A stretch of DNA of 64,000 nt from Closterium sp. NIES-65. Taxonomy: Eukaryota > Streptophyta > Zygnematophyceae > Desmidiales > Closteriaceae. The position numbers and the translations under genes are program-made. Below are positions 32,701-41,606 of the stretch, in pieces (the first letter of the stretch is position 1; each line of letters opens with the position of its first letter). The DNA lies in contig CANXME010002454.1 of the NCBI GenBank assembly GCA_948144175.1, positions 1 to 64,000 on the forward strand, read 5' to 3'. The notes beneath the pieces are model-generated. The model was not told the origin of the DNA, did no database searches, and saw only the letters and a program-made list of their open reading frames with translations.

Positions 32701-33074
32701 TCGAGTTGGCGTGGCCTGGTAGCGGGTAATGAGAAGGTTGGGAGGCGGGGGGTGAGAACGTGGGAGGGCCGAGAGGGCACCGAAAGGAGGCGCTGTGGTA
32801 AATGCAGAATAGGATGCGGGGCCGGGAAACAGGGGACAGAGGGAATTGGGGAATTGATGAAGGGTGATAACTGCGGATGGGCGAGCCCCAGGGGGGAGGA
32901 AATATGGAGGGTGTTGGAGAAGGGGGAGACTGGGGGGGGTTGGGGTAGGGTGTTGGAAGGCACAAGGGGCAGGAACAGGGGGTGCAGAGGTTGGCTGGGG
33001 GAGGGAGAGGCGGTCTGGTGCCGCGGAAAGGCGGACGGAGGTTGGGGACGGCACAGCACAGGGAGCAAAAGCAA
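26772..33074 (-). CDS. Fused open frame: ORF1-region sequence + ORF2 with intact zinc finger, RT and RLE (A3)
   Basis: A 2,100-codon uninterrupted frame. The first ~200 residues are Pro/Ser-rich and read the ORF1 region in a frame different from candidate ORF1. After the deletion junction (~32485) it is genuine ORF2 from TPDPTVAGGPPGEH on. It keeps the C2H2 finger (CPTC...HHIPFYH; the last Cys of other copies is Tyr, so the ligands are C, C, H and the final H). It also keeps RT motif A (LDVANAFNS), YADDTYV, the CSCGQ...HHAVRC zinc motif and the endonuclease PDLTC...VDVSIADP, and ends in YIYDAYV. It is the only copy in the window with unbroken RT-to-RLE coding. With ORF2's start gone, its expression is doubtful. 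Confidence 0.8.
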   Translation of the reverse strand: MLLLPVLCRPQPPSAFPRHQTASPSPSQPLHPLFLPLVPSNTLPQPPPVSPFSNTLHISSPLGLAHPQLSPFINSPIPSVPCFPAPHPILHLPQRLLSVPSRPSHVLTPRLPTFSLPATRPRQLDYPLPFAPSSLFPTLPSPLGSTCPPPPPVEFCPALPTSGPPPVPTPCSPTTTSPPPPPPPLQPANTSPLNRPPTPDPTVAGGPPGEHAGATRAESPEGTPSLTSHPSPPLPSLLPSPPRAAHLCPHPQGLLRAPRGAARALAFLEEPCSPTPTNTQPPPTGPLPPPPPGSPPPGSTHISEVEASLRPNPSPTRYRHPNHPSRRTAPTRPPNRLPPSHHPPQAAETHPQGLAPQAHGSDGTRVEGPTGEATTEPTQISLPPPLVPRSNLHTGPAPRPPPPTPSPGRVPHEWPRWAAITPHTQPARSVPTDGDVSRREGMHTEHPPPGEPPILPPPTPLAPQPPLPSQTGADNQVGRRRKNRGRGGRGSAHVLPPPSLPHQEPLPTPHPIEPLPGPTSTARPPNLHSRPAPAPPQGHGSGPAHSPPFCPSRAVSPSQVAVAAIATGMEAVGLRDAPMEDATDSPSHPSHPFHVDDPPPQPMVIGEGQGGLLGQGPHPSSAQPARPTPPSTLPALLLSPTGRQVFETPEEVRAGISDLLAIHCPSSSPAAPTLPVPQDRTRTYAEVTRSVPSFIPPATQPGASLPTPMETDQVLRPCHAHLDGVAPPPVQPVAQEVTSSRDEASAPTETPPPGVAEPSLEPHPAEGQEHTTAHTSGSPPRPPSPASTPVPARGPALSCATPPLSSLTPPPHGAGESSPPLIPGDPLGAQAAHWVPSTASSDATAPIDPADTATSPDQVVSCPTCRSSLANRRALQHHIPFYHPADAARKAQAAHDTASIIPSLSQPRATGIQFTDAQWQTLDSVDWTEYFSPERIHARPLRRVPERVRGGYLDVLSAILVRIAQDPEAAGPTFLLAAAPTLFLVPATPPDRSHTAAIATRISRFGRGEWAELVSDALGRRTPLPRRTGHRSRTATDPSTADERRIARCLRLAACNETSRACAALESAEAAPNTQGTIQRLQSKHPNAERPTPAWQSGFQGSPLVLSVDHLHRAIFTAPRGSSRGPSGWVAEHLRDTFLAFPQSLHFLLAVYQQWLRGRCAPAVRSLLASSTLVALAKSNMDVRPIAIGEVLVRILSRAVCLQLRDQMARVFLASQQFGVGVTCGTEVVVRGVRRALADHPDWVVLQLDVANAFNSFHRDRMFQALQASPEFQCLIPFIGLFYGTPSDLHYRSGTGVVTMHSERGTRQGDPLSPFLYALAQRLALEPVLVEGDVQLWSYADDTYVLGPPDRVLHHFAEIVRRLGEMGLAAQPHKCLVYQTESFLSRDLEAFTGLGIEVARRGLTVTGVPVGTVSFVEQSLPDRLERMGRVLPWLPRLRQPQTAARLLSACVSTRPQYLSRTVPPSPAVISSFTRWDARLGETFQQLLASGTWACREDVREAALDQIFLPIRLGGFGICRMARIAPVSFVCSWVQCAPILCSLPACGEAFRQSFASGEPEQIDRALQTALEGLPPDVLSLLPPWPSCASASPDSLFAGASRLLEAHALEAVRARHASPLHLARLTSLQGGGAGAWLTSVPYADPLRIPEALWQTASSSRLGLPIPQLALAGQCSCGQAIDDMTVPHHAVRCPRYGVATTIHDTVKYMLRDFAVEAGFAVKVEDSTLFTQLEAARARLLGQPVVGEGTRAEGAGEQRGEAGSPGGGGQWGQHQLQGQVERGIGGQRGRQGEHTGKDGEGRRHRQQQESQWRPRAQGAAPPGSASGVGQGREQQRADGGTGGAAGLGGEGQGVREAAGDGAGGSGGLGEGREGEGRGQVDGGEERGRETIGEEAPRDQTGQQPAQQQGPVGRTGRVGTASRIPDLTCRDVGQGLMVLVDVSIADPQREGNVQLRRATPTQIGVAAARRVQEKLRHWGPHLEGLQPAPHFYVCVAETFGLLSEPLRQFLGLCAKRIAQRRRDRGGGDDGSARIFEAGLTTRLSVALQRAQAQCMIQHAVRQLGRSDDGWMPAPVPLGAGQGTWHHVTGCFESVADMQYIYDAYV

Positions 33075-33691
33075 GGGGTGTAGACCCTGGCTGGGGGTAG
33101 GAACGGCGGTGTGGAGTTAGGGAGAGGTAGAGGGAGGCTGGGGTAGGTGGCTGGATTGCGCAGGGAGCAGGGGCAGGGGGTGTAGAGATTGGATGGGGGT
33201 GGGAAAGGCGGCGTGGTGTCAGGTGGCGGCAGTTGGGTCGTCGAAGGGCCTGGCAGGGCAGGATGCAGAGGTGCAGCCCACGCTGGATGCGGAAGTAGCT
33301 GGGGGGGAAAAGGGAGGCTGGAGGGGGAGGTACGGCTCGTAGAGGTGTGGGGGGCAGAGTGGGAGTGGGGAAGGCAGGAGGGGGGGTGGAGGAGGGACGT
33401 TGTGGACAGGGGAGTGGGGGAACATGCGGGTGATGATAGGGAGAAGCCGGGGGGGGGAGAAGGGGGAGGTGGTATGAAGTGGGCAAGGGTGACGCACGGG
33501 CAGAGCGCGGCGGTACTAAGGGCAGGGAGACGGGGGGCTGGGGGGAGAAAAGCCTGCTTGGGGGCGTGGTGGGGGATAAGGGGAGAGGGGCGGTAATGCT
33601 GGTGGGCAAAAGGGGAGGGTGTGGTGCAGTATGATGAAACAGAATGGGGGGGTGGCGGACTGGATGGGGCCCTGGAGGGTTGGGAGAACAA
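32490..33691 (-). pseudogene. Element A ORF1 region, A3, 3'-truncated
   Basis: The Pro-rich ORF1 region (from FSQPSRAPSSPPPP) is open to the deletion junction, after which the frame enters ORF2 sequence out of register. The normal ORF1 stop next to the ORF2 start is lost. Confidence 0.4.
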
Positions 33692-34831
33692 GGTGTAAGC
33701 TGCCTTTCTGATTTCTCCTGGTTTTTTCCGATTTATATGAATTTCTTTTTTCTTTTCTTTTTTCCTTGAAGTTGTTTCCTCTTATTTCCTACGGTTTCCA
33801 GAGATAGGGCGGCCTCTGCTAGCTAAGCGCCGTTAGGGAAAGAGGTTAGGTGGCGGGGTGGCTAAAGCGCGCGTGTGAGGGGGAAAGGGGCGGTGTGAGC
33901 AGGAAGGTGAATATGTGGGTGGCGACGGGGTAAGATTACGGCGTGTGGGTGGCATGCACGAGTGCGCGACGAGGCATGGCAGGGTGGGAGTGAGCAAAGG
34001 GGGAGTGGGGCGGCTTGTGTGCCAAACGTGGGCGGCTAAAACGCTCTAGGCAGAAAACGCGCTTCGGGAGGCGCGCAAGGGGAGGGCTGCTTAAACGCTA
34101 CGAACGCAGCAATTTCGCCTCCCTCCGCGCTGCCTTTCCCTGGCGGTAAGCGCCCCGTGCGCGGTTCCGTCTACGTCGCGGCTAGATTGAACGGGCGGGG
34201 AAAAACGAGTGCGTGACTAAACGTGATAGGCGACGAGAAAGCGTGCTTGAAAACAAGCGGCTCTTCGAATTAGGGTTTCGATAAAGAAGGGCGCACTGAA
34301 AGGGAAGGAAGAATGCTAACTACGGGCGTAAGCTAAGCTCAGTGACTTCGAAAGAGGGAAACTGCGGGAAGAAACTCGGAAGAATAGCAAAGCCGTGGGC
34401 AGAAAAGAGCGGGGGGATAAGGGAGAGTGTCGAGAGAGGGGATGGGCGGGAACACCGTGTCTGGCGGAGTTGTGGTTGTGAGTCGCGCGTGCTGTTGTTA
34501 CACTCCGCGGGCGAACTTCGTGTCAACGCCCCACCTCCCATTACACCGGCTGCAGCGCGTCCGCAGCCTTCCCGCGATGGCGGGGTCGAACGAGCAGTTC
34601 CGTAACACCCTGCGAGTTCCGTTTCCGAGACTCCTGAGGGTCGCGCGCGAAACTCGCGACCCCCGTCCCGTCGAACTCGACAGTCGAAACAAGAAAACTA
34701 ACCGTTAGAAACGCTTATAACTATAACCTAAACAACTATCACAATCACTTTGTCCTTAAGCAACTCGAAATAGTAGGTTTAGGAGGCTCCTTAGTAGGCA
34801 GCCATGGCTAGGTAAGCTAGGTCAAGGTAAG

Positions 34832-34896
34832 AGCGCCGGTGGGCGAGAGTAGTACTGGGCTGGGTGACCTCCCGGGAAGTCCTCGTGTTGTACCCA
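34832..34896 (+). pseudogene. 5S rRNA gene, 3' half (right flank of A3)
   Basis: 5S nucleotides 55 to the end, with a C-to-T change in the target copy (GAGAGTAGT at 34845-34853). Confidence 0.92.
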
Positions 34897-35063
34897 TTTA
34901 TGCCCCTTGCTCGGCACGTGCCGGGGGAGGGGCAAGCGGGAAAAAGAAAGGACGATTTTAGCGCGTCCGATTCTTTTCTTTTCGTTTTTTTGCCCAAACA
35001 ACGACCCAGCGGGGTGGGGGGCCCCCGGGGAGGCTTGCCCATGCGAAGAAACACCCCGTGCGC
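34897..35063. repeat. 5S rDNA spacer, left part (before element B)
   Basis: Matches the start of the other spacers up to CCCCGTGCGC, then diverges abruptly at 35064 into element B. About 380 bp of spacer found in other units before the GA tract is absent here. Confidence 0.85.
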
Positions 35064-35103
35064 CCTGTCCTCTGCCCCTAGCCTCTGTCCTTGCCTCTCA
35101 GCC

Positions 35104-35110
35104 ATATTTA
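35104..35110 (+). promoter_or_regulatory. TATA-like motif near the 5' end of element B
   Basis: ATATTTAAGG lies ~40 bp inside the left boundary, about 175 bp before the first ATG on this strand (35280). It is an isolated motif match only. Confidence 0.25.
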
Positions 35111-35165
35111 AGGCCTTCCTAAGGCCGTTCTCTTCTTCATTAGTTTGGCGGCTGGAATTTTCGCT

Positions 35166-35220
35166 CGCGCCGGCCGCCTTCGGCGGTCGTCGCTCGACGG
35201 CGCGGCCTTCGGCCGCGCGA
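35166..35220. other. Two GC-rich hairpins near the 5' end of element B
   Basis: CCGCC-TTC-GGCGG and GCGCGGCC-TTC-GGCCGCGC are adjacent perfect stem-loops. They could be part of a structured 5' RNA such as a self-cleaving leader, as known for R2. The fold has not been tested. Confidence 0.4.
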
Positions 35221-35340
35221 GAGGTGTGGCAAGCGCAAACACAATCGAGTAACAATAAGCAACGACACGCATACACGCAATGGCTGGTCCTACTCGGAAC
35301 TTGGAACAAATGGCATCAATTGGGCAGCAGGAGCCCGCAT

Positions 35341-36771
35341 CTACATGCGGTGAGCTCCAAGGGCGTGAAGTACGCCCGTCAGGGAGCGCCACAGCTTCCG
35401 GACTACAAGCGTGCTTGCGCCGATCGCCGCGGCTCCAAACCCAGCGCGCAAATGCCGCTTCAAGCTCCGTACTGCCTCGTCTAGCTGTCCCACAGCAGCA
35501 GCGCCTCTCTCCGCGGGCGCAGCCAGCACAGGCGCCAGCAGCACGGCGAGCTGGTCCGCTGCATCCAAGCAAGTCTCGCGCGGACGGTCGGGGAACGTCT
35601 CTGGAGAGACCACAGGGAGCGAAGAATGGGCAAGGACCTGTATCAGCAGCAAAGCGTGGAGACTCTCGGCAAGACGGTGGAGCTGACCGAGAGTCGACTG
35701 AGGAACACGAGTTTGCGGAGGCTGAAGCGCCTCCACCAGGAACTGGTGCGGCTCATCAGCTGCACATTGAGCCGACCCCGCGACACCACCCGCGGCCACG
35801 AACTCCACCCCTGCAACAGGCGGAAGCGGCGGTAGCCGCAGACGGGAACCAGGAACGGGCGCCGAGGCGGGAGGAGACGGAGCAGACGGGGCGAGGACGG
35901 AAGGAAGGACGGCAGCTACCGGCGGAGGGGCTACAGGAGGCTCAAGGGGACGGGGAGCCTCAAGTGCTGGCGCGGCCTGCAGGGAACTGCTTTGACTCTG
36001 TGCCGCCCGCTCCTTGCGCACAGCCCGCGACACCTCCCGCTGGAGATCCGCCATCGTCACAGGCGGACGATACCTCCCGCCACCACCTCGACCGTAGGGG
36101 CCCCTCCAGCCCCCATTGCCACCAGGATGGGCAGGCCTGTGTGCCTGCTGCGGTTAGCGCTGGGGAGAATTGCGCCGGCGCCGCGACGTCTCGCGCTCCT
36201 GTTGGGGCGCAGGAGAATGGGGGCGGGACTGGCGGCGGTCCGGCGACGGGGGGCGAGACGACTGCACCCCAGGGACCGCCGGCGGCTGAGCAGGAGCAGC
36301 CGGGTCGGCGTCAGGAGGAGCATCCATCGGATCAGGGTCGTCAGTGGTGGCGGACGCCGCCTTCGGGGAAGAAGCAGACACAGGCACAGGCACGCCGGGG
36401 ACCGAAGCAGACGGCACAACGAGCGCGCGACCAACGGGACCGGAGCGAGCAGCTGCTTCCCCAGCAGGCGCGGACACCACCGGTGGAACCGCAGGAGCCA
36501 GGTGCGCTGGAGCAGGAGCAGCGGACGGGACAGGCGGAGCCTCAGCGGGAGCAGACGGGCCAGCCGCCCCCCCCCCCCCCCCCCCCTGGGGAGCCACGGG
36601 TGCGGGGGGATGAATCTTTTCAGCGTCTGCTAACGAGGGTTTCGGAGCCGGCGGTAGAGGAGGTTTCGAGGCAGTGGTCGCCCTTTCGGGCTCCGACCGA
36701 GGCCTGGCGATGACAGCCGACCAGGCGGCAGCGAGCTCTGGCGACGGCTCGTCAGCAGCAGCAATCACCAT
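35341..36771 (-). pseudogene. Gag-like open frame on the strand opposite to element B (one stop)
   Basis: The frame starts at ATG 36769-36771 (MVIAAADEPSPELAAAWSAV) and ends at TAG 35341-35343, with a single in-frame TAA at 36154-36156: ~476 codons. Order of parts: acidic/Ala N-terminus, Pro/Ala linker, an SR-type stretch (ETSRRRRNSPQR), a Gly/Arg box (GGNGGWRGPYGRGGGGRYRP), a charged helix (MADLQREVSRAVRKERAA), then Leu-rich helices (LAESLHALLLIQVLAHS, LVVRKLWRSLTGVLHALGA). In a 40-codon sample, GC by codon position is about 82/38/60%, with the second position lowest, close to that of the element B RT gene. The overlapping 477-codon plus-strand frame gives 82/60/38%, unlike a GC-rich gene. 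So the minus frame is the better coding candidate. A gag or capsid-type protein is inferred; I do not recognise the family. Confidence 0.5.
36567..36586. repeat. C20 homopolymer
   Basis: Twenty consecutive C on +, encoding the poly-Gly run of the opposite-strand gag-like frame. It is slippage-prone; its length may also be a sequencing uncertainty. Confidence 0.9.
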
Positions 36772-36860
36772 CTCAAGCGCGGGGAACTCGTGGGACGGAA
36801 CGGCAAACGGCAAGCGGGATTGGCGGAGGCCCGGAGAATGGTTACCAAGCAGCGGCTAGA

Positions 36861-39800
36861 GTGGCTTTAACTAATTTGACTACAGCGAATGATGAAGACG
36901 AGCGGCAGGATCCCTCTTATATAGAAGAAGCAGCACCTGCTAGCGAGGGCGAAGAGACAGTGGAAGAAGAAGGCAGGGCGAGAAGGAACACAGGCGGATT
37001 GACTGTGGTGAGGGAGCAAGCACACTTGGACACGCCCCGTGAGATACGCCCACCGCTCGATGCAGAACGGACGGAGGGGATTCCAACCTCCGCTCCCAGG
37101 GCGCGAGGGAATCGCCCAAGAGGAAATCGGCCAGCAGACATTGGGACTGCAACACGCCCAGCCGCTTCGGTCCCCCGCTATTTTTCGCCAGACGACCTCG
37201 CGAAGCGGGCAGACCTGTTCGTTGCAATCAGTGCTTGGGATATCACGGCCCTGTGCGACAGTCGCCAGCCTTCACTGTCGCGGCGCTTACCGCCAAATTT
37301 GTGTCAGCTGTTCTCACTCGCGATGCTGACGCCGTTACTACACCTCTCACGAGACCCCGAGTCAGAGGCAGGATGGCGCCTGCTGCTATTTCTCCCGCGC
37401 CTAACCCTTCGCCAGACCTCGCCTCGCCGCCCGAATCGGACCAAAATCAAAGCTCGTCTGCGAGCTTTCCAGCGTGGCGAATGGGAGCAATTGTATCAGG
37501 ACGCGGTCGACGCGGTCAACATGCCACCTCTGCCCCGCCACCGTCCCGATGCGACAGGTGTGATCAGCCGGGCTGAGGGTCTAGCGAAACGTGGCAGCCT
37601 TCGAAGGGCCGTACTCGCCCTTGAGTCAACCCCTGTCTGCACTCCCAGCCAAGAAATTTTGGAAGAGCTGCGTCGGAAACACCCTCCAGCAGCGAGCGAA
37701 GGGGTCACCTGGCCAACCACGAGCGAGTCAACACTTTCAATCGCCCACGCGGAATTCGCCAAGATGTTGGGCAGATGCGAAAATGGAGTTGGAGCGGGGC
37801 CTTCTGGGATGACATTTGAGCATTTGCGCGACGCGTCATTCACAAACGCGTTGGTCCAACCCATCTGCACGCCTTGGTTAACACCATCCTGGGTGGAAAT
37901 CTGCCAGGCCCGGTGGCGACCCTCTTGACCGCATCGCGGCTTATTGCTCTGGCCAAGCCGGGAGGAGGCGCTCGGCCAATCGCGATCGGCAAGTGTTTGA
38001 CCAGGCTGGCAGCCAAGGCTGCCCTGATGGTGATGGGCGAAGCTGCCCGCGATTTCTTCCTCCCCCTTCAGTATGGAGTGGCAGTGCCAGGTGGCGCCGA
38101 AACCGTAATCCACGCGGCCAGAGCTTTTCTGGATTCCAACCCTAACAGCCTGGTATTGCAAGCGGACATACAAAACGCTTTCAACAGTATTTCGCGACAG
38201 GCCATCGCCACTGCGTTACACGCCCCCGAACTCTCGCCACTGCTGTCGCTCGTCAAACTAACCTACGGTAACCCGTCGCAGCTGTTCCTGGATTCCAACT
38301 ACAACTCCGAACCACTGCACAGCGAACGCGGGGTTCGCCAGGGGGACCCACTTGGGCCACTACTGTTTGCAGCGGGGATTCATGCTACACTACGCGACAC
38401 TGCAGATGCCCACGCTGGGGTACTTTGCTTGGCGTATGCGGACGACGTGACTTTCATAGGGGACTTTGAAGACACTGTAGCAGCATTTACACATTTCACG
38501 AGCAAGCTGTCGTGCCTGGGACTTGAGCACAACCCACACAAGTGCGCCGCCTGGAATTCGAGCGCAGTCCAAGCAGCACGCCTACCTCAAGGGGTCCCCT
38601 TAACCAAGGACAGCGTGCAATTACTTGGCAGTTTCATTGGGCCTGATAGCGGCGCGACGACTTTCCTAACTAGGCAGCTTGACGAGATGGCCAAGCCGCT
38701 AGGACTCATCGAACAGACAGACCCACAGGTTGCGGCACTTCTCATCACCCGCTGCATTTCGAGACGGGTCGCATACCTCACACGGACCACTCCTCTCAAC
38801 CTCCTGCCCCGTGACAGATGGAGCCAGTGGGGTATGGACCTGCTCACCACGCTCCTCATTGCTTGTGACATCCGCACGCCGACCTGCAGGACGGAGCAGA
38901 CGCGCATCTGGGAGCAGGCGTCGTTACCCCCATCACTAGGAGGCCTCGGAATCACTAATCCCCTCGTCGAAGGGGTTTACGGCTTCGCGGCGAGTTTTAC
39001 CCAGGCAGCGTTATTCCTCAACGAACTCATGCTGGAAGAGGGGACCGCGCTCTCGTTGGCAAGGAATCATATGCTCCTCCCGCGCGACGTCAGCACTCCA
39101 CTACACACATGGCTGAGGGGGTGTGAAGCCGCACTGCCAACAGACGCGCTGGAGGTTTTAGAGAAGGAGCGGCTGGAGCGTTCTGACATTCGGCTCCAGC
39201 ACGTGCTCGGCCTGAAGGTGCACGGGAGCCGGTATGCCGTACAGGTGCAGGCGACGAGGCGAATGGAGTTGAACCCGCTAGCCGGACACACGCAGCAGAT
39301 GTACTCCCTGACTGGATATGGCACGGGCGACTGGATTACGGCCATCCCAGTGGCTCCCACAAGGCGGATTGGGCCGGTGCATTTCGCCAATGCAGTGCGC
39401 TTCCGCCTCGCGCTCCCGTTTTCCACACCTAAAAACTGCGACTGCTCAGAGCACACGGCCATCATTGACCCCCGGCTCCCGAACCAACTTCTCCGGTGCG
39501 GCACGGGCAAGCACCGAACTAACACCCACAATGAGCTGCAGGACGCATGCGTAAGCATGGCGCAGGATGCGGGCTTTATAGTACACAGGGAGTCAACGGC
39601 CTACTGCCCCATCGAGGAACAAACGGCCGATTTCACAATGTCGGACAGGAGCAGTGGAGCGGTCTACATCTGTGACGTCACGGTCACTGACCCAATTAGC
39701 ACTAGGGATCCAGAGGCTCAGAAAGGCAGAGGGTGGGCGGCACGTGAGCAGGCCGACAAGAAGATCAAGCACTATGCCAACCGCCCAGAGACCGTTGGCT

Positions 39801-40105
39801 TCTTACCCCTCGCAGTGGACACTTACGGCTGCCCGTGTGCTGAGGTTCCCGTATTCCTCAAGCTCCTGGCAGACTCGGCGGCCCGGAGGCACTTCAATGC
39901 CGACTCCAAATCATTCTATGCAGCCAAGTTCTTGCATCAGTTCCGGCAGCGTTGGTCCGTGGCCCTTCAACGAGCCCAATCCGTGGGGCTTCTGATGAAA
40001 TTGGGTGAGGCTGCAGCAGCAGAGAATCCTCCTGTGGGGGGCATCGGCAATGAACTGCACCTGGGGGACTGTTTTGCGGTGGTGGAACCACTCCTGGAGA
40101 TTTAG
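36861..40105 (+). pseudogene. Element B reverse transcriptase-RLE protein, frameshifted
   Basis: Two overlapping frames (36861-37928 and 37874-40105) make one protein broken by a one-base indel near 37860-37874. Parts: acidic N-terminus, a pre-RT region sharing RGEWEQL and LRRKHP with element A (RGEWAEL, LQSKHP), RT motif A (ADIQNAFNS, Asp codon 38164), RQGDPLGPLLF, YADDVTF (38434-38445), a CDCSEH zinc-type motif (39437), then the endonuclease D-x14-D (Asp codons 39629 and 39674, CDVTVTDP). The C-terminal SVALQRAQ is shared with element A. No ATG opens this frame near 36861. Upstream the frame stays open to an in-frame TGA (36711-36713) and beyond it to ATG 35280, so the true N-terminus is uncertain; 5' truncation is possible. 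It ends at TAG 40103-40105. Confidence 0.85.
36916..36923 (-). promoter_or_regulatory. TATATAAG motif upstream of the gag-like frame
   Basis: On the minus strand TATATAAG lies ~145 bp before the gag-like ATG (36771), a plausible distance for a TATA box and short leader. It lies inside the RT reading frame of element B, so it may be coincidence. Confidence 0.3.
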
Positions 40106-40126
40106 ACTGGGGTATCAGTTGCAGAG

Positions 40127-40154
40127 GTAGCCTAGGAGATGTAGCCTAGGAGAT
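40127..40154 (+). repeat. 14-bp direct repeat in the element B 3' UTR
   Basis: GTAGCCTAGGAGAT occurs twice in immediate tandem, 21 bp after the stop codon. Short 3' UTR repeats are common in LINEs. The remaining ~77 bp to the GA tract show no poly(A). Confidence 0.85.
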
Positions 40155-40231
40155 GTTGCATCAGGTTTCATGTTGCTTGCTTTCTACCTTGCATGTGTGT
40201 ACCTTCCGGCTCTATCAATACAAGGACCATT

Positions 40232-41182
40232 AGAGAGAGAGAGGGGGAGGGGGGGATTGAAGGGTGGGAGGGGGGCTGGTCGTGGGGATGGGCTGATGGT
40301 GGTAAGAGGGCAGCAGGGATGGGGAGAAGGGAGCGTAACGAGGGGAGAGCAAAGGGCAGGGGGGGAGGAAGGGAGGGGCAGGGAGGGAAGAGGCTGAACG
40401 TACAAAGGGGGGAAACGAGGGGCATGGATGATAGGAAACGAGGGCAGGGGTGTGGGAAATCAAGGGCAGGGAGGAGAGAAGCAATGGGTGAGGGGAAAAC
40501 AAGGGAGGGGCAGACGGGGGGCAGGGAGGGAAGAAACGTGGGGCAGGGAGGGGAGAAGCCAAAGACAGGGGCATGGGCAGGCGGGGGCAGGGAGGGAGCA
40601 AAGGAGAGGCACGGAGAAAGAAAGGGAGGCGCGGGGAGGGGAGAAACCGGGCGTGGGGGGGGGGGCGGAAAATGAGGGGCAGGGCGGGGAGGAGGGAGGG
40701 GCAGGGAGGGGAGAAGCTGAGCACACGGAGGGGGGAAAGGTGAGGCAGGGAGGTAGGAAGCCAAGGACAAGGGGGGGGAGAGTGGGGGGGCAGGGAGAGG
40801 GGGGAGGTGGGGAGCGGGGAAAGGCGGCGAGGGGCAGGGAGGGGAGAAACCAAGCATAGGAGGGCGAGATACGAGGGGCAGGGTGCGGATTGAGGAGGGG
40901 CAGGGAGTGGAGTGGGTCGGCGAGGGGAAGGAAGAGGCGTGCAGCAGAGGAGGGGAGGGGGGAGGAGAAGGTAAAGGAGGGGAGCGCACGGGCGGGGAGG
41001 AGCGAATGGCGGGCGGTGGGAAACGGCGAGGGGGGGCAGGGAGGGTCAAAAGAGGTGGCAAGGGAGCGGGCACGCGGAGGGTAGGGGCGGGGGGAGCGGA
41101 TGGCATGAGGGGGCAGGGGGTGTGACTATGAAGGGGGGGACCCGGGCAAGGGGTGTGTAGCGGTCGGGGCACGAGGTTGACG
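40232..41182. repeat. 5S rDNA spacer, right part (after element B)
   Basis: Resumes in the spacer GA tract (40232-40244) and follows the other spacers to the next 5S gene. No gene is supported. Confidence 0.85.
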
Positions 41183-41258
41183 TGGTACGATCATACCTCG
41201 GCTACTACGCCGGATCCCATCAGAACTCCGAAGCTAAGCGCCGGTGGGCGAGAGCAGT
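41183..41258 (+). pseudogene. 5S rRNA gene, 5' half (left flank of A4)
   Basis: Nucleotides 1-76 of 5S, identical in extent to the other 5' halves. Bases 41237-41258 are duplicated at 52203-52224. Confidence 0.93.
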
Positions 41259-41606
41259 TATTCATTAATAGGGGAAGAGCAAATACACGCAGAATATAAT
41301 GGTTTTTCCAAGACTAGGAAATTTCGACATAGCCTAATCGCTATGAGGACGGTATATTTTGTAGGAAAAGGGGGAAAGAAAGGAAAGGAAGGAAGGATGA
41401 AGGAGTAAGAAGAAGTGGTAGGTAAAAGAAGAGGGTGGTAGGAAGAGAAGGGAAGGATAGAAGAAGGGAACTGAAAGAGGGAGGTGGGAAGAGAAGAGGA
41501 GAGAGGGAGAGAGACTAAGGAGGAGGAAGCACCAAAGGACCACAACACGGCAGCAACCCGCACGACCGCACGGGCACAGCGTTTCAAGCACAGCCACTAT
41601 TGTTTT

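Larger units (their letters stand above)
26419..34831 (-). mobile_element. Element A3, internally deleted RLE-type LINE in a 5S gene
   Basis: An 8,413-bp copy between 5S halves (26398-26418 repeated at 34832-34852 with one substitution). It lacks 2,533 bp relative to A1. The junction at ~32483-32489 joins the ORF2 Pro-rich region (A1 ~8410) to the ORF1 region (A1 ~10925) at a TGGGG microhomology. The whole Ala/Gly repeat domain and the ORF2 start are missing. It is otherwise the best preserved copy for the catalytic domains. Confidence 0.92.
35064..40231 (+). mobile_element. Element B, a second RLE-type LINE inserted in the spacer
   Basis: This sequence of about 5.17 kb is present in only one of the spacers. 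It carries an RT-RLE protein on the + strand and a ~125-bp 3' UTR containing a 14-bp direct repeat, and ends directly against the (GA)n tract of the spacer. No clear target-site duplication is visible. The left junction is not in the GA tract, and ~380 bp of spacer are missing, so insertion came with a target deletion or later rearrangement. Whether the 5' ~1.8 kb (with an opposite-strand gag-like frame) belongs to the same element is not settled. Confidence 0.8.

Noticed and set aside
35992..36633. A 213-codon Arg-rich plus-strand frame
   Set aside because: Arg/His/Leu-rich shadow with no motif; overlaps the better-supported opposite-strand frame.
35280..36713. A 477-codon plus-strand frame at the 5' end of element B, starting at its first ATG and in register with the RT frame
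   Set aside because: Codon-position GC is lowest at position three, opposite to the RT gene, and the composition (Gln/Glu/Pro/Arg) is what the reverse of a Leu/Ala/Pro gene gives. I kept it as an alternative but favour the minus-strand frame.
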